NCBI GenBank assembly: GCA_025353765.1
Contig: JANXOD010000016.1
Span: 343,398-407,397 of the forward strand
DNA: 64,000 nucleotides
Reading direction: 5' to 3'
From: Sphingobacteriales bacterium
GTDB lineage: Bacteria > Bacteroidota > Bacteroidia > Sphingobacteriales > Sphingobacteriaceae
Part shown: positions 1 through 8,696 of the stretch, in pieces
How positions within the stretch are numbered: position 1 is the first letter of the stretch
Layout: each line of letters starts with the position of its first letter
Notes under the pieces: model-generated
Database searches by the model: none
The model's input: the letters and a program-made list of their open reading frames with translations, nothing else
Told to the model about the DNA's origin: nothing
Program-made: the position numbers and the translations under genes

Positions 1-2
1 TA

Positions 3-704
3 GGAATTGACCCGTATTTGATACAATTTTCGGTTTCTGGGGATGTTTCCCCTCTTTCAGATTTTCTTAATACGGATGTTCTTGTCATCGCAATTCCGCC
101 GGGAAAAAGAAATACTGATAGCCAGGAGAATTATCATCACATGATTAATCAGCTTGTTGCTTTGTTGCCCAACAGCATGGCGAAAAAACTAATTTTCATT
201 AGTTCAACTTCTGTTTATGGAGATACGAATAGTATAGTTAATGAAAATACTCCCCCTCAACCCAATACCGATTCAGGAAAATTGCTTGTTGATGTTGAAA
301 ATCAATTACTTCAGCTTAAAAATATAGATGTAATTATTTTAAGATTAGCAGGTTTAATTGGTCCGGGAAGATCACCAGCCAGATTTTTTGCCGGAAAAAC
401 CAACATTCCTAACGGACTTGCTCCGGTTAATTTAATTCATCTGGATGATGCTATAAGCCTGTTTTGTAAAGTAATTGAAACTCCAAAAAACAATGGAATT
501 TATAATGGCTGTGCGCCAAAACACTCTACAAAACAAGATTTTTATACACTTGCTGCACAAAAAGAAACATTAACACTTCCGCAATTTTTACCAGAAAAAA
601 AAAGATGGAAAACAGTAAATAGCGGACGGTTAAAACAAGAGCTTAATTTTGAATTTAAGTATGCAGATTTGATGGGATATATTTTAACCGGTCCCAAACT
701 ATAA
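3..704 (+). CDS. NAD(P)-binding SDR/epimerase-like protein (YeeZ-like), 5'-truncated by the window
   Basis: The reading frame is open to the left edge, so the N-terminal Rossmann nucleotide-binding part lies outside the window; the TTG at 18 is not a credible start. What remains is the C-terminal two thirds of an atypical extended short-chain dehydrogenase: a strand plus IAIPPGK, a strand ending in ISSTSVYG, then RLAGLIGPGR and VNLIHLDDA, which are the standard landmarks of this fold. The usual YxxxK catalytic pair is not visible: after SVYG the protein runs into NENTPPQP and DSGKLL, as in the E. coli YeeZ group. The substrate is unknown. It ends about 80 bases before a TPP riboswitch on the same strand, but its own stop and a weak hairpin separate the two. 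Confidence 0.75.
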   Translation, partial: GIDPYLIQFSVSGDVSPLSDFLNTDVLVIAIPPGKRNTDSQENYHHMINQLVALLPNSMAKKLIFISSTSVYGDTNSIVNENTPPQPNTDSGKLLVDVENQLLQLKNIDVIILRLAGLIGPGRSPARFFAGKTNIPNGLAPVNLIHLDDAISLFCKVIETPKNNGIYNGCAPKHSTKQDFYTLAAQKETLTLPQFLPEKKRWKTVNSGRLKQELNFEFKYADLMGYILTGPKL

Positions 705-717
705 AACAAAACTATCC

Positions 718-766
718 TATACTATTTCTTATTTTTTACCAAAATATAAAAAACTAAAATAGTATA
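718..766. terminator. weak inverted repeat behind the SDR-like gene
   Basis: TATACTATTT at 718-727 and AAATAGTATA at 757-766 form a 10-bp AT-only stem around a loop of about 29 bases. A T-rich stretch lies inside the loop rather than after the stem, so this is at best a poor terminator. Confidence 0.3.
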
Positions 767-781
767 AGTATGTTTATATAA

Positions 782-881
782 TTGAAAGCTTACTTTGGGG
801 TGGTTTCTTAGGAAACCTGAGAATATACCCATTGAACCTGATCTGGATAATACCAGCGAAGGAATATAAAGAGGCTTTCAA
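782..881 (+). promoter_or_regulatory. TPP (THI-box) riboswitch aptamer, orphan
   Basis: All hallmark blocks of the thiamine pyrophosphate aptamer are present in order: P1 (TTGAAAGC at 782-789 pairing with GCTTTCAA at 874-881), the TTTGGGGTGG block, CTGAGA followed by ACCC, then GAACCTGATCTGG, ATAATACCAGCG and AAGGAA. Such aptamers normally sit in the 5' leader of thiamine synthesis or transport genes and stop expression when TPP is bound. Here it runs into a terminator hairpin that shares the last base of P1, and no same-strand gene follows before position 4040; the next gene is a tRNA on the opposite strand. It is therefore an apparently complete but gene-less riboswitch. Confidence 0.93.
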
Positions 882-918
882 AGGGTTTTGGTGCAGATCA
901 AAACCCTTGTTTATTTTG
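881..918 (+). terminator. intrinsic terminator of the TPP riboswitch
   Basis: AAGGGTTTTG (881-890) pairs perfectly with CAAAACCCTT (899-908) around an 8-base loop and is followed by GTTTATTTT. It touches the 3' strand of aptamer stem P1, the normal layout for a transcription-terminating riboswitch. Confidence 0.85.
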
Positions 919-949
919 GGATAGTATATCATATTCTATCCCAAAATAA
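911..949. terminator. 14-bp perfect palindrome between the riboswitch and the tRNA
   Basis: TTATTTTGGGATAG (911-924) pairs with CTATCCCAAAATAA (936-949) around an 11-base AT-rich loop. Its left arm overlaps the U-tract of the riboswitch terminator. It lies between two convergent transcripts and could act in both directions, but no clean U-run follows on either side. Confidence 0.5.
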
Positions 950-954
950 TAATA

Positions 955-989
955 CAAATAAAAAAGGATCAAGTAATTCTCAATCCTTT
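955..989 (-). terminator. terminator of the tRNA-Arg transcript
   Basis: Read on the minus strand just after the tRNA CCA end, AAAGGAT pairs with ATCCTTT around a 13-base loop and is followed by TTTATTTG. This is a normal intrinsic terminator directly behind the tRNA. Confidence 0.7.
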
Positions 990-990
990 A

Positions 991-1065
991 TGGTAGCCTC
1001 GACCAGAATCGAACTGGTATCTAAAGTTTAGGAAACTTCTATTCTATCCGTTGAACTACGAGGCC
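991..1065 (-). tRNA. tRNA-Arg, anticodon CCU (reads AGG)
   Basis: On the minus strand the acceptor GGCCTCG pairs with CGAGGCT (the first pair is G-U), then follow an A discriminator and an encoded CCA. The D arm is GTTC/GAAT, the anticodon loop is TTCCTAA with anticodon CCT, and the T arm ACCAG-TTCGATT-CTGGT is canonical. It stands alone, convergent with the TPP riboswitch transcript. Confidence 0.93.
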
Positions 1066-1185
1066 CTTTAAATATTTAGCCAAATTTGCATATTATCCTT
1101 GGGATAACTAATAACATGCGCTGTTTTTTATAAGAATACGGTATAAACAATAGTTAAAAGCGATCGTGAAATTACGCGAAATGCG

Positions 1186-2004
1186 TTACAGGTATTTCTT
1201 ATACAAATTATACAACACCTTTTTATCTTCAACAGTTAATACTGCAGTTAAGTCTGTTTGGATAAAATGCAGTTTAAATGCTTTAATAGCTGCAGTAAGG
1301 TCTGTAGTGTCATAGCCTATGATCCTTAAAGCTTCTGCCGGATTAAATGTTTCAGGAACGCTATCTACAAGAATAGAATCCTGCCATTTCCCAAACCCCA
1401 ATTCAGAAAGCCTTTTCCAAGGGAAATTTGCATTTGGATCATTTTTACGTGTGGGAGCAATATCTGCATGACCAATAAAATTAGCTGTTGGAATACTGTA
1501 ATCCTTTTTTACAGATGTTAATACCGTAATCAAGCTCTTTATTTGTGGTTCCGCAAAAGGTTCAAATCCATTATTATCCAGTTCAATTCCAATAGATGAT
1601 GAGTTAATATCTGTCTGATTCCCCCATTTACCGTTACCAGCATGCCATGCTCGTAAATAATCATTTAACATGTGATATACCATTCCATCTTTGCCAATTA
1701 TATAATGGGCACTCACCTGTGTTCTTGGGAGCGTAAATGTTTTTAAGGTTTCCTCTGTTGAGTTTTGTGCGGTATGGTGAATGATCACATAGTTAGGCTT
1801 TCGCAAACTAAAATTGGTAGTTCCAACCCAGTCTTGTCCGGGTATTGGGTCAGGTAATTGCCGGATGGTTTTAGCTAATTCTTTTACCTGCTTTTTATAA
1901 ATCCGGTTGGTGGAAGCATAAGGGTTAATAGCGCAGGAGGTAATGGTTGTTGCTATCGCGATAGCAAGAAAAAAGAAATTAAATGTACCGCGAATTTGCA
2001 TCAT
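1186..2004 (-). CDS. N-acetylmuramoyl-L-alanine amidase (Amidase_2/AmpD fold), lipoprotein
   Basis: This zinc amidase should cleave the bond between N-acetylmuramic acid and the L-alanine of stem peptides, in wall turnover or recycling. The N-terminus is a lipoprotein signal with the lipobox ITSC (Cys24), so the enzyme is probably anchored in a membrane facing the periplasm. The AmpD pattern is complete: IIHHTAQ gives the first zinc histidine (about 76), WHAG and SIGIELDNNG are the conserved core, and GHADIAPTRKNDP gives the second histidine (179) and the aspartate (189) with family-like spacing. The C-terminal 60 residues look like a small helical peptidoglycan-binding module. Two consecutive ATGs open the frame; either would give the same signal peptide. 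Confidence 0.88.
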   Translation of the reverse strand: MMQIRGTFNFFFLAIAIATTITSCAINPYASTNRIYKKQVKELAKTIRQLPDPIPGQDWVGTTNFSLRKPNYVIIHHTAQNSTEETLKTFTLPRTQVSAHYIIGKDGMVYHMLNDYLRAWHAGNGKWGNQTDINSSSIGIELDNNGFEPFAEPQIKSLITVLTSVKKDYSIPTANFIGHADIAPTRKNDPNANFPWKRLSELGFGKWQDSILVDSVPETFNPAEALRIIGYDTTDLTAAIKAFKLHFIQTDLTAVLTVEDKKVLYNLYKKYL

Positions 2005-2077
2005 CTTAAATTGATTGGCGAATTTACTAAAAGATAAAAATATCGCTTAATGAAATGAAATTTTCATCTATGCCATA

Positions 2078-3061
2078 TTAATACGCAGGAGCTTTTGTAT
2101 GTTTTACTGCAAATAACTGATTAGCCTTTAATGTAATTTTTGCGGTCAGGTAACCGAGTCCTAAAGCCAGAGGATAATCACCTGCCCAATGCACGCCATT
2201 GTTAATCATTGCCAGTCCAACTAAGCTGGTAACCGAATATCCTACAGGTTTAATCCACTGCTTTTCGGGATAATTCCCAGACAAAATAGTTACAGTAGAC
2301 ATTAAAGTTGCCAAATGCCCGGATGGAAAAGCATCATGAGCTGATACTGCATGCTGATATGTTTTAGGATTAGGAAAAAATTGCCAGCGGCCACCAGACG
2401 CTGTAGCCGCAGAGGGACTTTCGCGGCCAGTAATGCGCTTTAAGAATTGAGTGGTAATCCCCATCAACAAAAAAGATTCTACCAATTGACTGGCTGTAGA
2501 AACAGAACGATAATCTTTAGTTATTTTTCCATAAGTAAGCAACCCGGCACTTATTACTAAACTTGGCAAGCCTTCCCCAAGCGAATAAATAGCGGAGTTT
2601 AAATTTTGAGGAACTTGGTAAATCCCCATTCCTGCTAAAGTTAGGCCAGTTTTAAAACGAGAGGCTCTTTCAAAACCAATATGGTTTGAAAAATGCTGTA
2701 CACCATTTGTAATGTGCTGATCTGCCAACAGAAGTAATGCCGTTGAACCCGCAATAATTGCCAATGGTGTTAATGATTCTTTTTTAAATGGAGTAGTAAA
2801 TAATACTCCCATATCTTTCGGAAAATTAGTAATAAACCCAAAAGTTTTAGGCTTTTCATAACCAAGATATTGTCCATTTGCAAGAGCATATATTTTTATA
2901 CCGCTAGCTTTCATTGCAGAAATACTATCCCGGGATATTGTATCTATAATTCCTTTGTTTATAGATATAGAGTCGGAGGTAGTCTCTGCATGAACACTAC
3001 ACATCACCAAAAAGAAAGGAATAATGAGCCATAGGCGAAAAAACATATAATTAGCTATCAC
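2078..3061 (-). CDS. PAP2 family phosphatase, signal-peptide containing
   Basis: Type 2 phosphatidic-acid-phosphatase fold protein. The three motifs of the vanadium-peroxidase/PAP2 superfamily are visible: a degenerate first motif KRITGRESPS, then FPSGH, then NNGVHWAGD. Likely substrates are lipid phosphates such as undecaprenyl pyrophosphate or lipid A phosphates at the outer face of the inner membrane, but specificity cannot be read from the sequence. The longest frame begins with GTG at 3061, directly behind the stop of the upstream PAP2 gene. The ATG at 3046 gives a cleaner signal peptide (MFFRLWLIIPFF, ending near VHA) and may be the true start. It is co-transcribed with the PAP2 gene at 3062-3835. 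Confidence 0.83.
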   Translation of the reverse strand: MIANYMFFRLWLIIPFFLVMCSVHAETTSDSISINKGIIDTISRDSISAMKASGIKIYALANGQYLGYEKPKTFGFITNFPKDMGVLFTTPFKKESLTPLAIIAGSTALLLLADQHITNGVQHFSNHIGFERASRFKTGLTLAGMGIYQVPQNLNSAIYSLGEGLPSLVISAGLLTYGKITKDYRSVSTASQLVESFLLMGITTQFLKRITGRESPSAATASGGRWQFFPNPKTYQHAVSAHDAFPSGHLATLMSTVTILSGNYPEKQWIKPVGYSVTSLVGLAMINNGVHWAGDYPLALGLGYLTAKITLKANQLFAVKHTKAPAY

Positions 3062-3835
3062 TTATAAATTAAAATTATGTGCATAATATAGTTCTATATT
3101 CTGGTTTTGATAGGTTGGAACAAGCACTGTATTCATTGTACCTTTTTTAAATAGAAATCGTTCAATGGTAGGATACGCCAAATAGCTTAATTTAGTAGAT
3201 ATTATTCCAACACTGGCGCCTGCAACTACATCACTAAACCAGTGTTTATTGTTGTACATCCGTAAAGCTCCCGTGGTAGTTGCTAGAGTATAGCCGGCTA
3301 TCCCATACCAGGGAGATACATCTTTATATTCCTGGTAAAAGAATTCTGCCCCAACAAATGCAGTAGCTGTATGACCTGACGGGAAGGAAGTATTTGCTGA
3401 GCCATCCGGTCGCAACCGAAGGGTGGTTGTTTTACCGGTGTATACCATAATTTCCATAATCGTATTCGCCATTACATATATCATGGTTCTATCTCTAAAA
3501 TTATTTTTTCCTTTTAAACCCGTGGCGTTTAAACCATAAACAGCAGCAGCCGGGGAAAACTGCAGATAGTTGTCTGTCTTAGTTGAAAAGTTTGGATATG
3601 CTTCATCAATGCTATTTTGCAAATGATGATCAAATCTTCTTAATGCATTATTACCTAAGGTTATCATTCCGTATCCCATGAAAGCGGCAGGAATCATATA
3701 GGGTAACAAACCGGACTTAATTGGAGAATTAGAAGATGAATGAGGTATTTTAATACTATCTACCTGCTGAGCTGTTGCAAAATTGAAAGATTGGGCTTGA
3801 AAAAAAAATAGCAAGAGAACGTTATATAACTTCAT
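3062..3835 (-). CDS. PAP2 family phosphatase
   Basis: Second PAP2 superfamily enzyme and first gene of a two-gene unit with the PAP2 gene at 2078-3061; the stop codon here directly abuts the longest possible start of that partner. The motifs are closer to consensus than in the partner: LRLRPDG for the first, SFPSGHTA for the second and NNKHWFSDVVAG for the third, including the catalytic histidines. An N-terminal signal peptide ends near ATAQ, and there are four or five hydrophobic segments. The two proteins are alike in layout but clearly diverged, so this is an old duplication. The likely role is dephosphorylation of lipid carriers or lipid A in the envelope. Confidence 0.85.
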   Translation of the reverse strand: MKLYNVLLLFFFQAQSFNFATAQQVDSIKIPHSSSNSPIKSGLLPYMIPAAFMGYGMITLGNNALRRFDHHLQNSIDEAYPNFSTKTDNYLQFSPAAAVYGLNATGLKGKNNFRDRTMIYVMANTIMEIMVYTGKTTTLRLRPDGSANTSFPSGHTATAFVGAEFFYQEYKDVSPWYGIAGYTLATTTGALRMYNNKHWFSDVVAGASVGIISTKLSYLAYPTIERFLFKKGTMNTVLVPTYQNQNIELYYAHNFNL

Positions 3836-4039
3836 ATTAAGAGTCTAACCCAGCTATTGTATAATTATTAGCCAGATTTGATGGAACAAAATTATAATAA
3901 TTCTATTACTTATTATTCGGATTGATTTAAATTCTAATGCCCTGTTTATTTGCCTCAATTTTATTTAGCCTGTAATCAGATAATACCAGCCTCTAAAATT
4001 TTATTAACTTTAATCCCAACTAAAAATCTGGTATAATAA

Positions 4040-5704
4040 ATGAAAAAAATCACATTCATAACAGCATTATCTTTTATTATAGGCTTATCAGCTTGTAACA
4101 ACAGCAATAAAACGACCTTAGCCTCTCATACAGATCAAGCGGATTCATTACAGGCTTATGTAGCAGACCGCCTTCCTATTTATGAAAAAGTAAAACTCAC
4201 CACAGATCTTAACCAGCTAAGTGCGTGCGAGCGTAAAATGTTGCCCTTGCTTATTCAGGCCGCACAGATTATGGATGAATTGTTTTGGAAACAAACCTAT
4301 CCTCAACGGGATAGTTTGCTGAATGTGCTAAAAGATGAAAAAACAAAAGAGTTTATTAAAATTAATTACGGACCATGGGACAGATTAAATGGCGATAAAC
4401 CATTTGTTGCTAGTATTGGACCCAAACCAGAAGGTTCTGGTTTTTATCCTGCTAATATGACCAAAGAAGAACTGGCAAAATCCGATGTGAAAGATAAACA
4501 GGGATTATACTCTGTGATTCGCAGAAATGCTTCCGGCAAATTAGAATCCATTCCATATCATGTACTATATAAAACTGAACTTGAAAAAGCTTCTGATTTG
4601 TTAAAACAAGCCGCGGCTCTAAGCGATGAACCTCAGCTTAAAAAATATCTTACACTACGGGCTGAAGCTTTAATTACGGACGATTATACTGCAAGTGATT
4701 ATGCCTGGATGGACATGACAAATAACGGTTTGGATATTATTATAGGCCCTATTGAAAATTATGAAGATGCTCTTTTTAATGCACGGGCAGCTTATGAAAG
4801 TTATGTTTTAGTAAAAGACAAAGAGTGGAGCAAACGCCTTAAAAAATATGTAAGTATGTTACCAGAATTACAACGCGGCCTTCCTGTTGATGCTGCTTAT
4901 AAAAAAGAAACTCCGGGTACAGATTCTCAACTTGCCGCTTTTGATGTAATTTATTATGCCGGTCATTGTAATTCAGGCGGTAAAACTATTGCTGTAAATC
5001 TTCCAAATGATGAAGAGATACAGCAGAAAAAAGGAACCCGGCGTTCACAATTAAAAAATGCGATGAGAGCCAAGTTTGATAAAATAATGGTTCCTATTGC
5101 TAAAGAATTAATTGATAAAGACCAGGAACAATATGTTAAGTTTGATGCCTTTTTTGCAGATGTAATGTTTCATGAAGTAGCACACGGATTAGGAATAAAA
5201 AACACCATTACCAGCAAAGGCTACGTTCGCGAAGCTTTACAGGAACAATTCTCATGGTTAGAAGAAGGTAAGGCAGATATTCTGGGTTTATATATGGTTA
5301 CCAGCTTATTGAAAAAGGGAGAATTGCAGGGCGATATTAAAGATTATTATACCACTTTTATGGCAGGTATTTTACGGTCGGTGCGTTTTGGTGCAGGCGA
5401 AGCACATGGAAAAGCTAATATGCTTGCTTTTAATTTCTTCAATAAGAAAGGTGCTTTTCTGCGAAATCCAAATGGAACCTATAAAGTGGATTATGAAAAA
5501 TTTGCTTCCGCAATGAATGATTTGAGTAAACTTATCCTTACTCTGCAAGGCAATGGCGATAAAGCAGCAGTAGAAAAAGTACAAAAAGAAATGGCTTTAA
5601 TTCATCCGCAACTAAAATCAGATCTGGACAGATTGGGTAAAAAAGGTATTCCGGTAGATGTAGTTTTTGAACAGGGTGTGGATGTATTAGGCATAAAAAA
5701 TTAG
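4040..5704 (+). CDS. M49 (dipeptidyl peptidase III-like) zinc peptidase, lipoprotein
   Basis: Exported lipoprotein (lipobox LSAC, Cys near 19) related to dipeptidyl peptidase III. The catalytic segment is HEVAHGLG at about residue 378 followed some 30 residues later by EEGKAD at about 408, matching the second M49 motif EExxAD with its zinc glutamate. Classical DPP III has the hexapeptide HExxGH; here it is the shorter HExxH, as seen in a bacterial branch of the family. The expected reaction is removal of dipeptides from peptide N-termini or a related peptide cleavage in the periplasm. It is followed after 20 bases by the MtfA-like peptidase, so two metallopeptidases probably share a transcript. 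Confidence 0.82.
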   Translation: MKKITFITALSFIIGLSACNNSNKTTLASHTDQADSLQAYVADRLPIYEKVKLTTDLNQLSACERKMLPLLIQAAQIMDELFWKQTYPQRDSLLNVLKDEKTKEFIKINYGPWDRLNGDKPFVASIGPKPEGSGFYPANMTKEELAKSDVKDKQGLYSVIRRNASGKLESIPYHVLYKTELEKASDLLKQAAALSDEPQLKKYLTLRAEALITDDYTASDYAWMDMTNNGLDIIIGPIENYEDALFNARAAYESYVLVKDKEWSKRLKKYVSMLPELQRGLPVDAAYKKETPGTDSQLAAFDVIYYAGHCNSGGKTIAVNLPNDEEIQQKKGTRRSQLKNAMRAKFDKIMVPIAKELIDKDQEQYVKFDAFFADVMFHEVAHGLGIKNTITSKGYVREALQEQFSWLEEGKADILGLYMVTSLLKKGELQGDIKDYYTTFMAGILRSVRFGAGEAHGKANMLAFNFFNKKGAFLRNPNGTYKVDYEKFASAMNDLSKLILTLQGNGDKAAVEKVQKEMALIHPQLKSDLDRLGKKGIPVDVVFEQGVDVLGIKN

Positions 5705-5724
5705 GAGGTTGAGGAATACTGCTT

Positions 5725-6510
5725 ATGACCATCGTAATTATTGCAGCAGCATTTATAATCGTTTTTGTTTATTTTTATCGAACAGCAAATGCTAACAACA
5801 CTCCTTCAGATTCTGTTGTGTCTCAACATTATATGGAGGTTTTAGAAAATCACGTAAAATATTATCAGCAGCTTAATCCAGATAAGAAAAACCTTTTTGC
5901 AAAAAAGGTGCAAGTGTTTTTGGAGCGTGTAAATATAGAAGGCGTAGGCACAGAGATAGAAGAACTGGATCGCATATTAGTTGCTTCCAGTGCTATTATT
6001 CCCATCTTCGGTTTTGGCGATTGGAAATATAATAATCTTACGAATGTGGTTTTATATCCCGATACCTTTAACGATGAATTTCAGTTTGAAGGCGGTGATC
6101 GCAATGTATTGGGGATGGTTGGGACTGGTTATATGAACGGGCAAATGATACTTTCTAAATCTGCCCTGCGGGAAGGTTTCTCTAATGCCCAAGGTAAAAG
6201 CAATACAGCCATTCATGAGTTTGTACATCTTTTGGATAAATCTGATGGTTCTACAGACGGCATTCCCGAAAACTTAATGGAATACAGTTACACCATTCCC
6301 TGGTTAAAAATGATACATCAGGAAATTCACAAAATAGAAAAAGGAACATCAGATATTAATCCTTATGCGATAACTAATGATGCCGAATTTTTTGCTGTGG
6401 TATCCGAATATTTCTTTAAACAGCCCGACTTGCTGGAAAGCAAACATCCCGAAATATATGTAGTACTAAGCAAAATCTTTCAACAAGATTTGACAAAAGA
6501 GCATCCCTAA
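5725..6510 (+). CDS. MtfA-like (M90) zinc peptidase with N-terminal membrane anchor
   Basis: The protein opens with one membrane helix (about residues 1-18) followed by a soluble domain of the MtfA/Mlc-titration-factor family. The zinc motif is HEFVHLLD at about residue 164, followed by the downstream acidic segment NDAEFFAVVSEYFF that supplies the third ligand region. E. coli MtfA is a glucose-system-linked aminopeptidase that binds the repressor Mlc; a membrane-anchored version in Bacteroidota probably has a different partner. The start is supported by a good ribosome-binding sequence, GGAGGTTGAGG, ten or so bases upstream, which is unusual in this window. It is convergent with the propeller lipoprotein gene. 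Confidence 0.85.
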   Translation: MTIVIIAAAFIIVFVYFYRTANANNTPSDSVVSQHYMEVLENHVKYYQQLNPDKKNLFAKKVQVFLERVNIEGVGTEIEELDRILVASSAIIPIFGFGDWKYNNLTNVVLYPDTFNDEFQFEGGDRNVLGMVGTGYMNGQMILSKSALREGFSNAQGKSNTAIHEFVHLLDKSDGSTDGIPENLMEYSYTIPWLKMIHQEIHKIEKGTSDINPYAITNDAEFFAVVSEYFFKQPDLLESKHPEIYVVLSKIFQQDLTKEHP

Positions 6511-6546
6511 AATAGGATTGTTCTAATAGGTGGAAATTTAATCCGC

Positions 6547-7737
6547 TTATATTTTCTTAAATGAAAAAACCTTTAAATTCCCGCCGGTATAGTTACAAAC
6601 CCAGGCTTCCAATTTTTTTTCATCTTCATACAGATCTATGCCTACGGGTTTTCCATAACAATGGAAGGAATATATCCTAATAAAGCTATTTTTAGTTATA
6701 TTAAAAACATCAAGCGTATTACCGCTATAACAGGTAACAAATAAAAACTTTTTATCTTTAGAAAGTACTATTGTTCCTGGCGAAGTATGGGTAGCTGCTT
6801 TAAACAATGTCGTTCCGGAAACGGCATCAATACAAGCTATTTGGGCCAGACTATTGAATGAAACAAATAAATGGCCGCTCGTATCCATCACAATATGACG
6901 AGGGTTATTTGCCACCTTTATATCTTTTTCGATTTTCCATGTCTTATTATTAATAACACTGATTTTGTTGCTTCCCATTATGGCTATATATGACTTATTG
7001 TTCTTGTCGTCAACAGCAATTCCTCTGGGAATAGAACATACAGGAATGGTCGAAATTATCTTTCCATAAGGGGGGATGGTATCATTAATTTGTAAAACGC
7101 TTATGGTATGCGAATGCCAATTGCTCACAAGCAAATATTTACTATCGGCAGTTTTTGCAATTACTTTTGGTGTTTTACCTGTTTTAATAAAAGGCACATC
7201 TAAAGTATCTTCAGTATGTTTTTTCAGATCGATGGTGTAAATTCGTTTAAACTGAGAAATATTGGTTTTTAATGATAAAGAATCAACTATTATAGGAACA
7301 ATGCCTGCTGCATTATGCAAGGACACCCATAAAACCTTATCGTGATGACTGAAACAGGCTTCTACCGGTTTTTCTTCATATGAAGATATCGACTTATTTA
7401 ATTGGTAATTCCATCCTGTTGCCTTTTTGGGCTTGAACTTAAATTCCCTTACCATCTTTTGGGGAGCTTCTTCAAATTCGCAAATGCTCATAGACTCTAA
7501 ATTCATGGCGTATAATTTTGTGCCGGTTGAATTGAATAGAACGGATTTGGTTCCATAAGAGGAGGCAAGCGTTTGAGTTTTATAAAGAATAAGCCGGGAA
7601 TAGGCTTTTTCATGATGAGAATTTAATGAGGCCCTCTTTACCTCATTTGCTTTATCTTTTTCACGGCTACAAGAAATATTTATGATAATAATGATTGAAA
7701 TAAACAGAAGCTTATTTAAACTTATCAGAAAATTCAT
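6547..7737 (-). CDS. YncE-like beta-propeller lipoprotein
   Basis: Lipoprotein signal with lipobox NISC (Cys near 23), then repeated blades of the YVTN/cytochrome-D1-like propeller type. Recognisable repeats include DSKYLLVSNWHSHTISVL, DDKNNKSYIAIMGSNKISVI, GHLFVSFN, and KDKKFLFVTCYSGNTLDVF, each pairing a display strand with an NxxxxTISV-type strand. Such proteins are usually binding or scaffold proteins in the envelope; no catalytic residues are recognisable. The first 100 residues after the lipobox are less regular. It is transcribed alone, convergent with the MtfA-like gene. Confidence 0.75.
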   Translation of the reverse strand: MNFLISLNKLLFISIIIIINISCSREKDKANEVKRASLNSHHEKAYSRLILYKTQTLASSYGTKSVLFNSTGTKLYAMNLESMSICEFEEAPQKMVREFKFKPKKATGWNYQLNKSISSYEEKPVEACFSHHDKVLWVSLHNAAGIVPIIVDSLSLKTNISQFKRIYTIDLKKHTEDTLDVPFIKTGKTPKVIAKTADSKYLLVSNWHSHTISVLQINDTIPPYGKIISTIPVCSIPRGIAVDDKNNKSYIAIMGSNKISVINNKTWKIEKDIKVANNPRHIVMDTSGHLFVSFNSLAQIACIDAVSGTTLFKAATHTSPGTIVLSKDKKFLFVTCYSGNTLDVFNITKNSFIRIYSFHCYGKPVGIDLYEDEKKLEAWVCNYTGGNLKVFSFKKI

Positions 7738-7858
7738 GCGAATTGTTTATAACTTAACAAACACTGAATTTTAAAGTTTTAATTATCATGAATATGCTTA
7801 AATAATAGTTTATTAGCAAAGTCAAATTAGTGTGAAGGGAATTTTAAGCAAATGCATC

Positions 7859-8521
7859 TTAAATCTGAATGCGATGTGTTATTTCTTTACCAGATAATGA
7901 ATCTATTAAAAATAGATCAATATACTGCACCTTGGGAAACCAAAAAGAGCCGCCGTTAACTCGCACAAACACTCGTTTTAAAAGCATTTGCTTGTTTTCA
8001 ATCATCACATATACATAGTATTTTTTATTATTTACAGATCGCTTTAAATACAAAGGCAACTTTTTATGAGCTGCAAGTCTTATCTCATATTCCTCTTTAC
8101 CGAGGGCTTTGCTTTGTACACCATAAGCAAATTTCTTTTCGATACAGCTTAACTCTTTATGCTGCCCCTGTTCACTATATCTTATCCATGAACCCACTAC
8201 CGGATTTTCAGGATGTAGGGACCCGTCTTTTCTAAAATTAAGTTCATAAATCACGGTGTTTGCATCCGGATCACGTTGCAGGTAAAATAATAGCTTACTT
8301 CCTTTAGGACAAGGCAGAGGAGTTGTATCAAGAAGGTTTGCCTTCAGTTGAGGAACCCATAACGTTAGAAAAAAAAGTACTGTTACTACCCGGCGTAGTG
8401 TATACACGAAATAATTAGGCGAATTTTTTCCCACTTTATGGAGATCAAGGAATGTTGATTGGTTAGCTCCGAAGATAGAAAACCGATCTCTCTCTCTGGA
8501 AAACAGTAATAATGCATGCAT
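7859..8521 (-). CDS. DUF4833-like exported protein
   Basis: The segment LLFYLQRDPDANTVIYELNF followed by GSWIRYSEQG and the C-terminal VNGGSFWFPKVQYIDLF match my memory of the DUF4833 family of Bacteroidota, whose function is unknown. The longest frame starts with ATG at 8521, but the first 38 residues are charged and unlike a leader. A GTG at 8407 would begin MYTLRRVVTVLFFLTLW and give an excellent signal peptide ending near QLKA, so 8407 may be the true start. Neither candidate has a Shine-Dalgarno sequence. It is monocistronic, with about 170 bases of featureless AT-rich DNA on its upstream side. Confidence 0.6.
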   Translation of the reverse strand: MHALLLFSRERDRFSIFGANQSTFLDLHKVGKNSPNYFVYTLRRVVTVLFFLTLWVPQLKANLLDTTPLPCPKGSKLLFYLQRDPDANTVIYELNFRKDGSLHPENPVVGSWIRYSEQGQHKELSCIEKKFAYGVQSKALGKEEYEIRLAAHKKLPLYLKRSVNNKKYYVYVMIENKQMLLKRVFVRVNGGSFWFPKVQYIDLFLIDSLSGKEITHRIQI

Positions 8522-8696
8522 TTTTTTCGTGTTTAAGTATAGATTAGCAGTAGATAATAGCTATTTCATAAATGATTAATTCAATTTAAACAAGATGTGT
8601 ATTAGTAGTTTTCATTTGTCTTATTATAAGAATAAGACAACAAGAAGAACCCATATCCCCTATGCCCAATTTGATTTTTTATTTAACCGCGACTAG

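Noticed and set aside
18..704. TTG at 18 as the start of the first gene
   Set aside because: The frame is open to the window edge and the protein lacks its nucleotide-binding N-terminus, so the real start lies upstream of the window.
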